Part shown: in pieces, positions 43,863 through 54,916 of the stretch
How the letters are laid out: every line of letters begins with the position of its first letter
How positions within the stretch are numbered: position 1 is the first letter of the stretch
NCBI GenBank assembly: GCA_021234155.1
Contig: JAJEKV010000063.1
Coordinates: 5,926,341-5,990,340 of the forward strand
Direction of reading: 5' to 3'
Length of the DNA stretch: 64,000 nt
Origin: Isoetes taiwanensis
Taxonomy: Eukaryota; Streptophyta; Lycopodiopsida; Isoetales; Isoetaceae
Position numbers and translations under genes: made by a program
The notes under the pieces: model-generated
What the model was told of the DNA's origin: nothing
What the model saw: only the letters and a program-made list of their open reading frames with translations
The model's database searches: none

Positions 43863-46296
43863 TCATGCAAGCTCAGATTCGACCACTAAGATTAAAAACC
43901 CTGCAATCTCCTCTTTGTCATCCCCACTATCCTCCATAAGTACACCACATGTAAGGGAGGGGACAACTCCAATGGCATTTAAGTCATGATACATCAAATG
44001 CTCTCTAAAAATGACCTCTCTACTATGGAAAATTCTACGCACAGCAATGCCATAAAGTTTGTACACTTTGACACCATTAGATTGCTGCCATAGACTTACC
44101 ATCGAACTTGGGTCTTTTCCCATCAAGGACTTTAGTGTATGCCAGACACCCAAAAATCTTCAAATGCGTCAAATTGAAAATGCCACCTATCGATAGCTCC
44201 TTGGGTGTGCGACTATGGATTGCTGCCACTACTCGATTCTTCACATATGCAGCATGAAGTATGGCCTCTCCCCAAAACAACTTAGGCAGCCCTGCAAACC
44301 TGAGCATGCATTTGCTAGCTCTACCGAGGAGTATATGGAGTTGTAAATTGTTGGAATATTCCTCGAGAGACACAATAAGCTTTGAATTCTCTTGAAGCAT
44401 ACTCATCTCCATCGTCACTTCGCAGTGTCCTGACTCGTCTTCTACATTGCACTTCTGCATAAGCTATAAACTGCTGAAACTTGCCAAAGGTCTCAGATTT
44501 TCTAGCAAGGAGATAGATCATCACACGCCTTGAATGATCATCTATAAAAGTGAGGAAATAGCGGTAGTGGTTATAGATTTCTACTGCCATTGGTCCACAC
44601 ATATCTGAATGTACCAAATCCAATAGCTCCCTTGCCTTTTTTACTTGCCCGTGGGAAAAGGCATACGCTTATGCTTGCCGAAGACACATGTTTTACAAAA
44701 TGATAGTAACCCTTTCTGCTTGATGTTCATTACATTCACCAAACCAGCTCCATTCATATAGCTCAAGGTTCCATGATTAACATGGCCTAATCTTCTGTGA
44801 TATAATTCCATTTCTGGACTGATTGTACTGGCTGCCATTAATGCTTCGGTTTTGGACCAGCCTGGCAATACTATCTATGCATCAAGCTTATACAAGTTCT
44901 CCCATCTGCTGCCCTAAGCTATTACTTCCTGATTACTAGAAAGAATCTGGCAATAATTCGTGAAGAACATACAGGAATAACCTGCATCAGCCAAAACTCC
45001 CACAGACAGCAAGGTTTTAAGTATGCCAGGGACGTAGAAGACACATTTAGATGGACGAGAATGCTGCCTCGCATATTGCATGATCTGAATCATCCCCAAG
45101 AAGTGCTTTCCTCCCATCTTGCATGAAAGTGAAATTCTGAAAGTGATTCCTAACAGGGGACAGATGGTGGGTTGCTCCAGAGTCTATCCAAATTACATCT
45201 AAGTCTCGCGAGTCAGTGTGCTTCCCTGCATGTCATAAACATGTTTCATGCTTAACCTCTGCATTAAGGGCCTTGTCATTATCTTTTGCAGGGCGGTTTG
45301 GGCACGCCTTTGCAAAGTGACCAGGATGCTTGCACTTATTACATAACTCTTTTCTTTTCCGCAAGCGAGAATTAGATTTTATAGGAGAATTACTTGCACA
45401 TGCTTTGAACTCCACACTACACTATTGCGTGCTTCTGCCTTGCCCTTATCTTCTCTAACAACGTCACTCCACCATTTAGGGCCCTGAGGTTTCTGCTTGG
45501 CAAACATCGTAACTGATGAAGAATCGTTTGCTTTCAGCTTCCTCTCTTCCTCAAGTAATGAAGTTATTACTTGGTCTAATGAGAGGCCTTGGATAATCTG
45601 CAAAGTGGTTACTACATGGCTATATTGGAGAGAGGCTATTGAACAAGACTGCCTTTGCATCTTCATCACCCACTTTTGCATTAATACCTGCTAGCTGGTG
45701 CAACAATGATCTCATATGATTGATGTGTTCAGCCAGATCATCTCCTTCATTCATGTGAAGATCAAAGTTGCTTCTTCAAGATCATTTTAGAGTGTTTTTG
45801 CCTGTGCTCCAAAAATCTTCTCTAGAGTCTCCCAAATTTCCCTGGCAGTTTTAGAAAAATCTACATGATGGATATATGAATCTCCAAGGCCAAGGCCGAT
45901 CATGGCTGTGGCTCTTCTATTCTTTGCATCCCGCAGATTTCTTCTCAGAGCCATCGACAACTTTATAGAGATCCTTCTCAATCAAATGGAACTTCATTTT
46001 TACCTGCCAAGTGTGAAAGTTCTTGCCGGAAAACTTCTCAATGATATACTTGCTTCCACTGGCCATGATCTCCATTCTCTGATTGTGTTCTGATTTTACT
46101 GGAATTTGAGTTTCTAAAAGACACTGACCCTTATTTTCTGCTGTTGTCTTTCCTTCTGTTGATCAATTTCTTATTCAAGCTCTCCATTGCCCTTTGGGTG
46201 CGCAAAGCCTCCTGAAGATTGATCTGCCTCTGTTCTTGCTGGATATGGTCTGCCTTTTTGCTTTAGATTGTTTTCCCATCCTGGTGCTCTGATACT
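43863..46296 (-). pseudogene. 3'-truncated Ty1/copia element
   Basis: Minus-strand order from the primer site: gag (AREIWETLEKIFGAQAKTL at about 45790, IIQGLSLDQVITSLL), zinc knuckle CNKCKHPGHFAKAC near 45335, aspartic protease IDSGATHHLSP near 45180, GAG-pre-integrase with HRRLGHVNHGTLSY and CKTCVFGKHKR (44868-44641), integrase core with LVHSDMCGP and FIDDHSR (44623-44321), and the downstream LKIFGCLAYTKV and YKLYGIAVRRIFHSREV motifs, ending near 43863. Reverse transcriptase and RNase H are absent. Stops and shifts separate most blocks. This gag-PR-IN order is diagnostic of copia. The truncation joins it directly to the decayed plus-strand gene. Confidence 0.85.
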
Positions 46297-46297
46297 A
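46283..46297 (-). other. Copia primer-binding site (minus strand)
   Basis: On the minus strand AGTATCAGAGCACC matches the plant initiator-tRNA primer site TGGTATCAGAGC apart from its first bases. It lies just upstream of gag, so sequence to its right (46300 to perhaps 46800) should be the 5' LTR, whose outer end I could not place. Confidence 0.65.
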
Positions 46298-47649
46298 TCT
46301 TATAGATAGATGATATTGTATTGATAGAAGGTAAGAATACCCCTTGCCGTGGCTACAAAATCAGCAACAACGAGGATTGTGGAATGGATAGAGAAACTAG
46401 TTCTATATCAGAAACATGTCGTTTCATCCGGGAGATGCGTCCGTCAGTTTTGGTCTTGTCTTGATGCTACGGATCTGCTGCTGACTCAGCAAACACTTCC
46501 GCAATACATGATCACAATTTTCAGGGCTATTGCAAAATGGATTCAAGGGCATAGGAGGGGGTGTACCCATGCTGGTAGGAGAAGAAGAGAGAATTGATCC
46601 CAGAGAAGGCTAATATAAGGACACGTTATAAAAGCATGATGTAGTAGGCCAAGTGGATAGGTTACAACTTCAGATATTGTTGTAGAGGGGATTAGGCAAG
46701 CCTGCTAATCATTGGAAGTGGAAATCCAGTACAATGACTAAATTTCTAATTGACCAAAAACCACGAACTAGTAAGGCTACTATATAAGTAAACTGGGCAG
46801 AAAGAGCTTTATTCTATTTCAAGAATATTCTATTCTATGAGAAAAATAATTCCTTGAAGCATTAGAACAAAGTTTACAAAGAGCTTTCTCAATCTTTCCG
46901 TCTAAATAATATCTCCATAATAAGGAAATCTATATGCTACAAGATTTTCAAAATGTTTCACAACATGTACTTGTGAAAATGGAAATCACTTCAGCATTGC
47001 GGTACTATTTTAACAAAAAACAAGATGTTTATATTACATACGATAGAACAAAAAAAAAAGATATTAAAGGGTAGTATGATATAGGCTACTCTTATAGAAT
47101 ATTCTAAAAGCATAACCACAAATAGGTTGCACCATAAATCTTTTGGGGTTACTCAACATGGTTAGACCAATGGTGGACATGAACAAATTGGAAATAGGAG
47201 TCTTCATCACAAACAAATCACATCAATAAGTTCAGATCAGCCTGAGCAGGCTCGTCATTTGAATTTGCGTATTATAGGGGTCACAGAAGCAAGTTCATGT
47301 TCATCTTCAGATATAGAGGCAGTTACAAGATTTTTCTCGGATATAGTGCATATCTAAAACTCAGGATCATTTATAGCGCAAAAAGTGGGCGCACACTAGC
47401 CTGACAGGCCACGCCACCTCCTGGTGCACTTTTCAAGATTCCGGGGATAGGTTACATATTTGCAGCATGGTAATCACCTGAAAGGCACTCATCTCTCACC
47501 AATCCAGCTAATTCGTCAGCGAGACAATCTCTTCGAGAGGCCAGGCTCCAGAAGAAATGCGCAGTATATCACGGAGGCTCAGCAATTGTTCTTGATAGCT
47601 TTTCTAGGTGCCTTCCCCACGTTTGGTGCGTTCTGCTTTTCTATTTTTT
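46298..47649. other. Probable copia 5' LTR and intergenic DNA
   Basis: The left part is expected to be the 5' LTR of the minus-strand copia element; a 'ttatattagc' TATA-like motif lies on the minus strand near 46610. The remaining sequence is AT-rich, with no supported gene. Confidence 0.4.
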
Positions 47650-47825
47650 TTAACTTTTTTTTTGTTTGGTAAACTTGTATAGTTCTTGGTTGGCTCAGTG
47701 ACGGGGCTTTTTAGTTTTCTAGTTTCTGTTGGGCTTCGGCCCTTTGTTTTGTACTATCCCATGGCCCCAGGGGTTCTCCATGGACGTAAACATGCTCATC
47801 TTACCTTATCTTATCTTATATAACC
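47650..47825 (+). mobile_element. LINE 3' end with (CTTAT)n tail
   Basis: The end 'gggcttcggccctttg...gtcccatggccccaggggtt...tccatggacgtaaac' followed by cttac/cttat pentamers matches the module at 2083-2250. It is 5'-truncated, and the 5' boundary is approximate; the open frame at 47460-47672 upstream is not recognisable. Confidence 0.6.
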
Positions 47826-48159
47826 TAAAATAATAAAAAAAATGATATAGTTTGAACAAGAAATGCCTAAATTTTTAATGTAACTTTAATCTCTTGGGGT
47901 TGCTCAACATGGTTACCCCAATGGATATGGACAACACTGGAAATAAGAGTCTTCATAATAGAGAAATCACATCATAAAGTTGTGATTGCTTAGATAACTT
48001 AAAATATTTTCTTATGATGCTCAACCTCGGTATTGATATTAAGATTATTGTACCTCCTTTGTGTTCAAATAATAGATATAAGCATAACTAGCAAAAAACT
48101 GGCTGCTATAAGGCTGCTATAGGATAAAGCAACAATTATGCCAATAACATGAAGTAAAA
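47826..48159. other. Short AT-rich gap between two LINE 3' ends
   Basis: The plus-strand LINE tail ends at about 47825 and the minus-strand LINE begins at about 48160, so the two elements converge here. Nothing else is visible. Confidence 0.5.
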
Positions 48160-51046
48160 AAGAATAGAATATAATAGAAGGGTTTTTAGCATTCACTGAG
48201 ACCCGGCGGCCTATGGGACCCAATCAAAGAGTGCAACAGAGTTACTACTGTCTGAATTAAAAAAACCCCGCCCGAAGGATTTTCGGGAAAAAAATTGTGG
48301 CAGCAATAAGAATGCTGTGAAACTGTACACATGTACAAAATATACAAAACACATTACCATGCATCATGGGATGCATGACAGGTGAATGGTGCTGGACATA
48401 GCTGACCCCGCATGTCCATGACCTATTGGAGGTACGATGCCAGTGTCCATACGGAAGTCGTGCTCAATATCATATGTAGGAGCTAGCCGAGCCTGCTGAT
48501 CAGCTCAGCATAACGTATCCGAATATGATCATACGCGGGGCAGCTTTGAAGGGTGTGGCATTCATCCTCAACGGCTCCTGCTTGGCAACGTTTACAAAGC
48601 ATGTCCTACTATGGCTCCCCATTCCAGTGACCCGTCTCAATTCAGAGATGGCATGCCCCTGTGAGGCAATGAGTCTGCACTTTTTGATAGGCAGATGGGT
48701 GCGCAGGTAACGCTGTGGACACCGTTTCAATGTGGGGTTGATGTGGTGCCAGTAATATAATGGTGTGACCTGTTCATGGGCGTTGGCATCCCTGAGCTTG
48801 CTGAGGAAGCAGGCATCAAGGTATTGCCTTAAGCTATGGCAATCCGAGGTGCAGTAGTTGAACCCCGTCCCCACCATTGTCGGTAAGCCAATGCTCGAGC
48901 TGATCATTGTAGAGTTCAAAAAGTGTTGGGAAGAGAGGGCATCCCTGACGGACCCTGGTATTGCTATCAAATGGCTCTAGCGGTTGCAAGCTTTCGAAGG
49001 CCGCATATAGTACGTAGGCGCATTTTATAGATCTGCCGGGGAACTCTAGCTCGCAACCCGCCCACAACTTTTCAGGGGCATAAGTATCGAGAGGCTTTGG
49101 CAAAGTCTAATGAAGCAAGCAATACAAAGTCCGGCCTATGGTGCTGCCAGCCCCTCGAGCGGGGTTCGCCAACATGAAGATGGTCAATGGTTGAGTATCG
49201 TAGGCCTGAATCACACTGCAGCAGGGTTCGCACTTTTGCCACCTCGGTATTGACCACGCCCCTCGAGAATTTCATACCAGTTTGGCAAATACCGAACCGA
49301 CCATGATCGTTCGATAATCGGACGGGCAATGCGGGTCATCGCCTTGTAGATGGGCACAACTTTGCTAGTGGTCCATCGGGCGTAATCCTTCTTGTAACGC
49401 TTAGTTGAACAAGGCAATTAGGACTGGTGCTATGGGTGGCCCCGCCCACTTGAGCAAATTTACCTGCATGCCATACTTTACCGGGCGGCTTTCCCATTGG
49501 CCGATGTCGCAGAGCCTCGAGCTACATCGACCTCCGGCACCCGGGCTATCACGGATGGGTGCTACCGTCCGCAGCACCACTGTGGATCGTAAAAGGCTGG
49601 CGCGCAGTATTCCTCCAGCGTTAGGGGTGATGTTCTCCGTAGGGTCGATGGCGGCTTTTCAGCACTCCTCACCAGAAGGTCCTAAGGCGGCGATCCGTAG
49701 AACATTTTCCTCTGATGTTCCGCGATGTATTTGGCTTTCTTAGCCTTAAGGAAAGCGCGGTGCTATTTGGTTGCATGTGAGCACAGAGCAAGTGACCCGA
49801 CGAAGATGGCATTTGTATTCCTTGCATTCAGCATCGAACCACTAGTTGGGTGGGAAGGTGGTAGTCCCAATTGGTGCGGGGAGGCGGTCTCTCCAGCTTT
49901 ACCTCTGCGGTAGTCCCCTAGCATATCAATCAACCTCGATTCTGGCGTTGTTGTAGCATAGGGCACCGCTTGGAACTCCCTGGCAAATCTCTCAAGGAAG
50001 CATCCGGGCATAGGCCTCCACATGTTCATAGTCCAAGCGCAGCTGAGGCCTGCGAGGTGCTTTGCCACCAGGGGTCCGAACAATCTGCCAAGCCAGCTGC
50101 AGATATAGCAGGTGATCAAAGTCGACCTCCTCATCCCTACTATATGTTCCCATCTGGAAATGCCTAACCACATGTATATCCTGCTCAATTACCAACCCAT
50201 AGTCCACCACATTGGATCCACCCCCCTGGTTCTCCTGTCTGCAAGTGCTCATGCCGGAGGATGGCCATTGTGCGAGTCCATTGCAAATGACCAGATCAAA
50301 GATGTCGCAAAGCAAAAGCAACTGTCTACCATAGCACGTGACCTGATTATCATCTGATGCTCATAGCCAAGTTTGCTTTGAGGAATGCAGCTACAAGACG
50401 TCATCAGTCAAGGGATTGAACCGCCTGGGCTGTTCCACTCCTATGCATGCATTGAAGTCACCAAGGAGGATGATGCTGCCCAACCGCCCGTACTGTTATA
50501 TGTCATCGTATAGATCGATATAGGGGTCCAACCTATCAACATCCGATTAGGCGTGATAAGTTGTTCTCGGCATGTGAGAAGTAGCAAGCTGCCACAAAAA
50601 GAGGGCAGCCGCTACAATTTTCTACACGCACCCACAAGTACCGGTTGTGCCTGTCAGTCTTGCACAGGAAGATTGATTGTGCGAGGGTTGTGTGGTAGTA
50701 GCATGCGACGCCTCCATGTCCTCGCTTCCCTGTCCAGCCATTGAAGACTAAGTATCGTTGGTATCCCTGCAGGTCGAGTAGCCTGTGACTCGCATGCACC
50801 CATGTCTCCATGAAAAAGATGATCATGTCTGCAGCAACTAAGTTGAGACTATCTCCCTTTTTCCATGGAAAGCCTCGACAATTTCAGGAGACCACGTAGA
50901 GGCACAATTCCTCTTTGCTGGGGGGAGTGGCAGCTGCATGCTCAATGGTGGTGGTAGAAGTGGAATCAATATGTGGCGCACTACTAGATGTCGATGAGGC
51001 CACTGAGGCAATGTATGCGGCTGGAACAGGTCGAGTAGGCAATGTA
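48160..51046 (-). pseudogene. Nearly full-length LINE with EN and RT domains
   Basis: A plausible start Met lies at about 51046 (MPHTLPTRPVPAAYIASV). The APE-type endonuclease follows: CLYVVS then a stop in place of Trp before NCRGFPWKKGD, then MIIFMETWVHASH, GHGGVACYYH and later SNVVDYGLVI (50826-49992). Reverse transcriptase blocks include DFVLLASLDFAKA (about 49110) and VRQGCPLFPTLFELYNDQLE (about 48950). The C-terminal part contains CRLIASQGHAISELRRV and ends near 48500. The 3' end near 48160 carries the same terminal phrase (gtcccatagg...) and TTCTA-type tail as three short copies elsewhere here. Multiple stops and frameshifts indicate a dead but long copy. Confidence 0.8.
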
Positions 51047-51745
51047 TGCGGCATGATCAGTAGCGGCTAAGGGCTAGAATAACAAGGAACTAGGTAATGA
51101 TTGAGTATAAGATAGATTTCACATGCCCTCAAATTTGGAAGGAATTGGCAATGTCTTGTTGATAAGGAGAGAATCCATTAGTATCTAAGTACATAACAGA
51201 GCTCTAACGATATATGATACTCACTTTTATTCTAGAAGGCCCTCAAATGATATCATAAAATGAGACCTAACAACACGGACATTAGACCTTGATGATGTAG
51301 ATTTTGGCACGGTAGTAAAGTTTCAAAAACCTTCAAAGTAACTGGACTGTAGGAGCTATTGGAAACATTAAGAGTAGACTATGTCAATTTTTTGTCAATG
51401 TGATGGTAGACACTTCAAGTTTGTAGGAAATGTGGTGGAACTTCATAGCTCTTTTTTTTTTTGTGCGCAGGGAGGCTGGTCTAGAAATAAACATGAAGTG
51501 CAACTCGTAAAATTGTAACTTAAATTTCTCACTGTCACACTGTTTCTCTGATAGCTTAGATACTTATTACGAGCTTGATCACGAGGATCTAAACTTGATA
51601 TACTGAAAAGGAAAAAATATTGAAAAGGCCTATTTGGTTTCAATTCTTGGCATGAATTTTTTTTAAAGCTCGATTAATCTTACAGAAGTGGCTCTCAAAG
51701 GATCATGGGTATAAAGGCCATAATCTTTTACCCCATTGTCAGATT
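51047..51745. other. Intergenic, AT-rich
   Basis: No gene or repeat is supported, apart from an ~11 bp T-run near 51451. Confidence 0.5.
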
Positions 51746-52370
51746 AAACGAAATTTTAGCCACCTTCAGATTTCGCCCTTATTCGGCAGGTTTTTAAGTA
51801 GTGAAATTTTATCCTGAAGTTGTGTCGGCGTTTTTCGGCGGCGCCGCCTCCTAACTCTGCACAGGCCGCTGCCGCCTCCCAACTCTGCACAGAGCTTCTA
51901 ACTCTGCCGGATCCTAACTCTGCTGATAACTCTGATTTTCTGATAGCTAACTCTGCTGCATCCTAACTCTGCCGGATCAAGAAGAATCGAGGATTTGCTT
52001 AATCCTGCTGTGCGCCGAGAAAGGATCCAAAAATTTGGATCTGCCTGACCCATTCAATGCTGGAAATTTCAATGCCATTTCAATGTGAAAACCTATTGAA
52101 GGATTACTAGATGCTTTCCGAGCGCTATGTAGAGTCCCAATCCGGCCAGCACATCGAACATGAGGAGAACCCAGAAGAACCACGCAGAAGGGCATACACA
52201 GAACCGGGAGCCAAGCTTGTTTTTGTGCATCTGGCTGCATATACAAGGCCTGAATCTGAAGGAAAAATCAGTGACATACTTTAGAAGGCAGAATTAAAGG
52301 CCAAAAACTGCTACAGAGATGAAGATTGCCTCAAGAACGGGCTAAATCTGAAGGTAGCTAAAATTTCGTT
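51746..52370. mobile_element. Non-autonomous element with 27 bp TIRs
   Basis: aaacgaaattttagccacct at the left end (51746-51773) is matched, with one mismatch over 27 bp, by the reverse complement of the right end (52344-52370). The 625 bp interior has a cluster of 'ctaactctgc' words (about 51850-51980) and no transposase. A related terminus occurs at 17306. No target-site duplication was recognised. Confidence 0.65.
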
Positions 52371-52373
52371 GGA

Positions 52374-52480
52374 GAATTCTAGGCACCATAAAATTTCGTT
52401 CGAAATTTTCAGCAGACCTGGCGGCGCCACTCGCGGCTCCGCCGCTCGTGGCCCGCCAGGTCAGCTGAAAGCCTAGAATT
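52374..52480. repeat. GC-rich foldback hairpin
   Basis: gaattctaggc (52374-52384) pairs with gcctagaatt (52471-52480), and inside them cagcagacctggcggcg (52410-52426) pairs imperfectly with gcccgccaggtcagctg (52451-52467). The loop is GC-rich ('ctcgcggctccgccgctcg'). It abuts the TIR element and has strikingly higher GC than its surroundings. Confidence 0.7.
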
Positions 52481-53135
52481 ACTCCTTCCTAATGCTCCCA
52501 CCTATGCCAAACTCAGAGCTGTGTTCAACATGTAGAGGGAAAGGGAGAAGGTTATGCCAAAAAAGTCAAAATATGTTATTTTTAGTGGGCATAGAGACTC
52601 AATTTGAGTCCCTATGTCCTAATCTTTAGGGGACGGAATTTTTTGCAATACACTAAAATTCCTAGTTACCATTATGGTAAAAAAAAAGATCAGCCAGTAT
52701 TACCCATTCCTGCCAAAACAAATCGATCAGCAAAAAACATGGTAAGCACTAAGTTGCTTAAGGAAAAGGAAGAATTAGTAGGCTTGATGATTCAAAATAG
52801 ACCATGCAATTAACTGCCAAAATAGACCATGCAACCAAGCAACCGACATTGGATCCATGATATCAAGAGGGAGGGAGCAATTTAACTTTCATGGATTGAG
52901 AAGCTTAGGTGCAGTAATTAGAGCTAGATAGGTAGGTAGATAGATAAATACTACTTTTTACGTCGTACCACATCAGACCCAGCACGACCGAGCAAAACCC
53001 CCTAGGGCGCAATCCCAAAATACTATTCCTTCCAATTCAGGTTGAACATAAACCCTAATGCTTTGGTGATAAATTGTGCCATTTTTTACATTCCGTATAC
53101 CACAGGTTCAGAGATTCATAACTATATTGGACGAG
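52481..53135. other. Upstream region of the CGI121 gene
   Basis: AT-rich, containing a short (GATA)n-like stretch near 52925. It presumably includes the promoter and 5' leader of the following gene; an acceptor-like 'ataccacag' at 53095-53105 suggests the leader may be spliced. Confidence 0.5.
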
Positions 53136-54916
53136 ATGGTGGAACAGCGAATGGGACACCAGTTTCAGCTCGACACTCACCCTGGTCACACGTTGGACTT
53201 GCTTTTATTTTCTGGAGTTAGAAACAGCAGGTACTTAACAAACTTGAATCCCACTGATGGTAAACTAGCTTTTTAAAAGATTTCAGATTTTATTCTGAAT
53301 TCAATCTATTGCTGCAGGGAGTTGTTCCTTGCATTGCAGACAGGCGTGCTGAAGCCGGAGTTAGCATTTTTCAATGCACTTCTGGTAATGTTTTATTTGC
53401 TCGCACTTGATTAATAAATTGGGGCTTGAATAACGTTCAATATGGCTCATAAGTTTGGTCCTTGCTCTCTGCAGGTGCCTGACGTCTTTCCTGTCCTTGC
53501 AGCAGCACATAAGACGCTTTTGGCTCAAGCTAGACAAAGCCTGGTCACGAGAACTGTACATTCGGAGCTTGTTTACAATTACTCTGGATCAAAACATGTA
53601 TGTTTCTTGCTCTCTAAGTGCCTCAGTTTATTTAGTAGTTGCCCTTCTCCTTTAGCTCGCTTTCAGGGATAATTTAGGTTTCTGATCTAGGTCTTTATGC
53701 GTAAGGAAATGTTGTGCAGGGACATGTTGTAGCAAAACTGGATAATCCTCTTTGATTTGATCGTGCTGTCTACTTGAAGCTAAAGAATCCGTATAGTTTG
53801 AAACTTGTGGAGATGACTATCTCTGTCACTTAGACAAACATGCTATATTATGCACGAACTCGATGTTCTCTTTGCATTCAGCTTGCTGTTTTTGTTAAGT
53901 AAAGTTTGAGCCTTGTGTAAATGCACATTCCTGTCACCCTCATCAATGTCCTATAAGTTCCATTGTTAGACGAGTAACAGGGCTGCTAAACATACACAAA
54001 TGGCTTCCATGCCATGGCCAGAAGAAGAGTCAGAATGCTAATATAGTTTGACATTACATCCTGAAATGCATACAATGGGCTTTAATGCTTTTCCCATAAG
54101 CATCTAGAGCATTTCCAGATATCATAGCCCATGATGCGCTGTCCTCCAGATTTTTACAATAAATGACATAAAATGTTATGGAGACAACTTTGTATCAAAC
54201 CTGGGAGGAGCAAGGGTCAGTTCTTGCACTTCTAAGGAGGCACTTTCTGGGATTATCAGAGAGCAGAAAATATACATTTCTTTATTTGCCATTGAGATTT
54301 TATAAGCCAGCCCAAGTTCTGGTTGGGGGTACATGATGCTTATCCTTTTTATACTAAAATGTTTTATGGTTCTTTTAAGATTACAGAGTCTCTACGGAGG
54401 TGTGGTATTAGTGACACAACAGATTACATTCTTGTAGCTCGATTTGACAGCAGCCCTGAAGATGTCAGTATTCTTATTCTCGTTATATTCTTCTGTATTT
54501 ATTTGCGTGATTTATTAGAACTGCTTTTACCCAACTGCCATAGGCACATCTTGCAAGCTATAATCCTACATGCTTTAACTCTAGAATTTTTGAGACCTAT
54601 ATAATGCATGTCTAATTACTTGTTGTTTATGATGCGTCTTCTTGTTCACTATGGTTGTTATATTTGCATTAGGTAGTGGCTATCAGAAGTCTGATTGAAG
54701 GAACGGAAATTGGATTATCTGAGTTAGAGCAAAGAGCGGATAGTGTTCAAATCCAAAAGGTACATGTATATAGAATTCCAGTGGACTTTTCTCGTCATGT
54801 AGTAACTAGTTTTCTTTTCTATGTTGCAGCTCTACAAGACATGCTCTCTCGAGTTAGAAATATCCTCGATAGCAGATGCTATTATATCCCGGATTGCTGC
54901 AAGAGATGCACTATAG
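53136..54916 (+). CDS. CGI121: KEOPS complex subunit CGI121 (TPRKB/PRPK-binding)
   Basis: Six exons, 53136-53230, 53318-53384, 53475-53597, 54380-54463, 54673-54759 and 54830-54916, join in frame at GT-AG introns to give 180 residues, close to the ~175 of the human homologue. The protein has PDVFPVLAAAHKTLLAQA in its first half, HSELVYNYSGSKHITESLRR, then GISDTTDYILVARFDSSPED, and ends in ISSIADAIISRIAARDAL; these are the conserved CGI121 blocks, including the C-terminal helix that contacts the Bud32/PRPK kinase. CGI121 helps the KEOPS/EKC complex make the t6A modification of ANN-decoding tRNAs and binds tRNA. The start at 53136 is the first ATG downstream of an acceptor-like site; 53151 is an alternative. 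No defects are seen, so it is probably functional. Confidence 0.92.
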
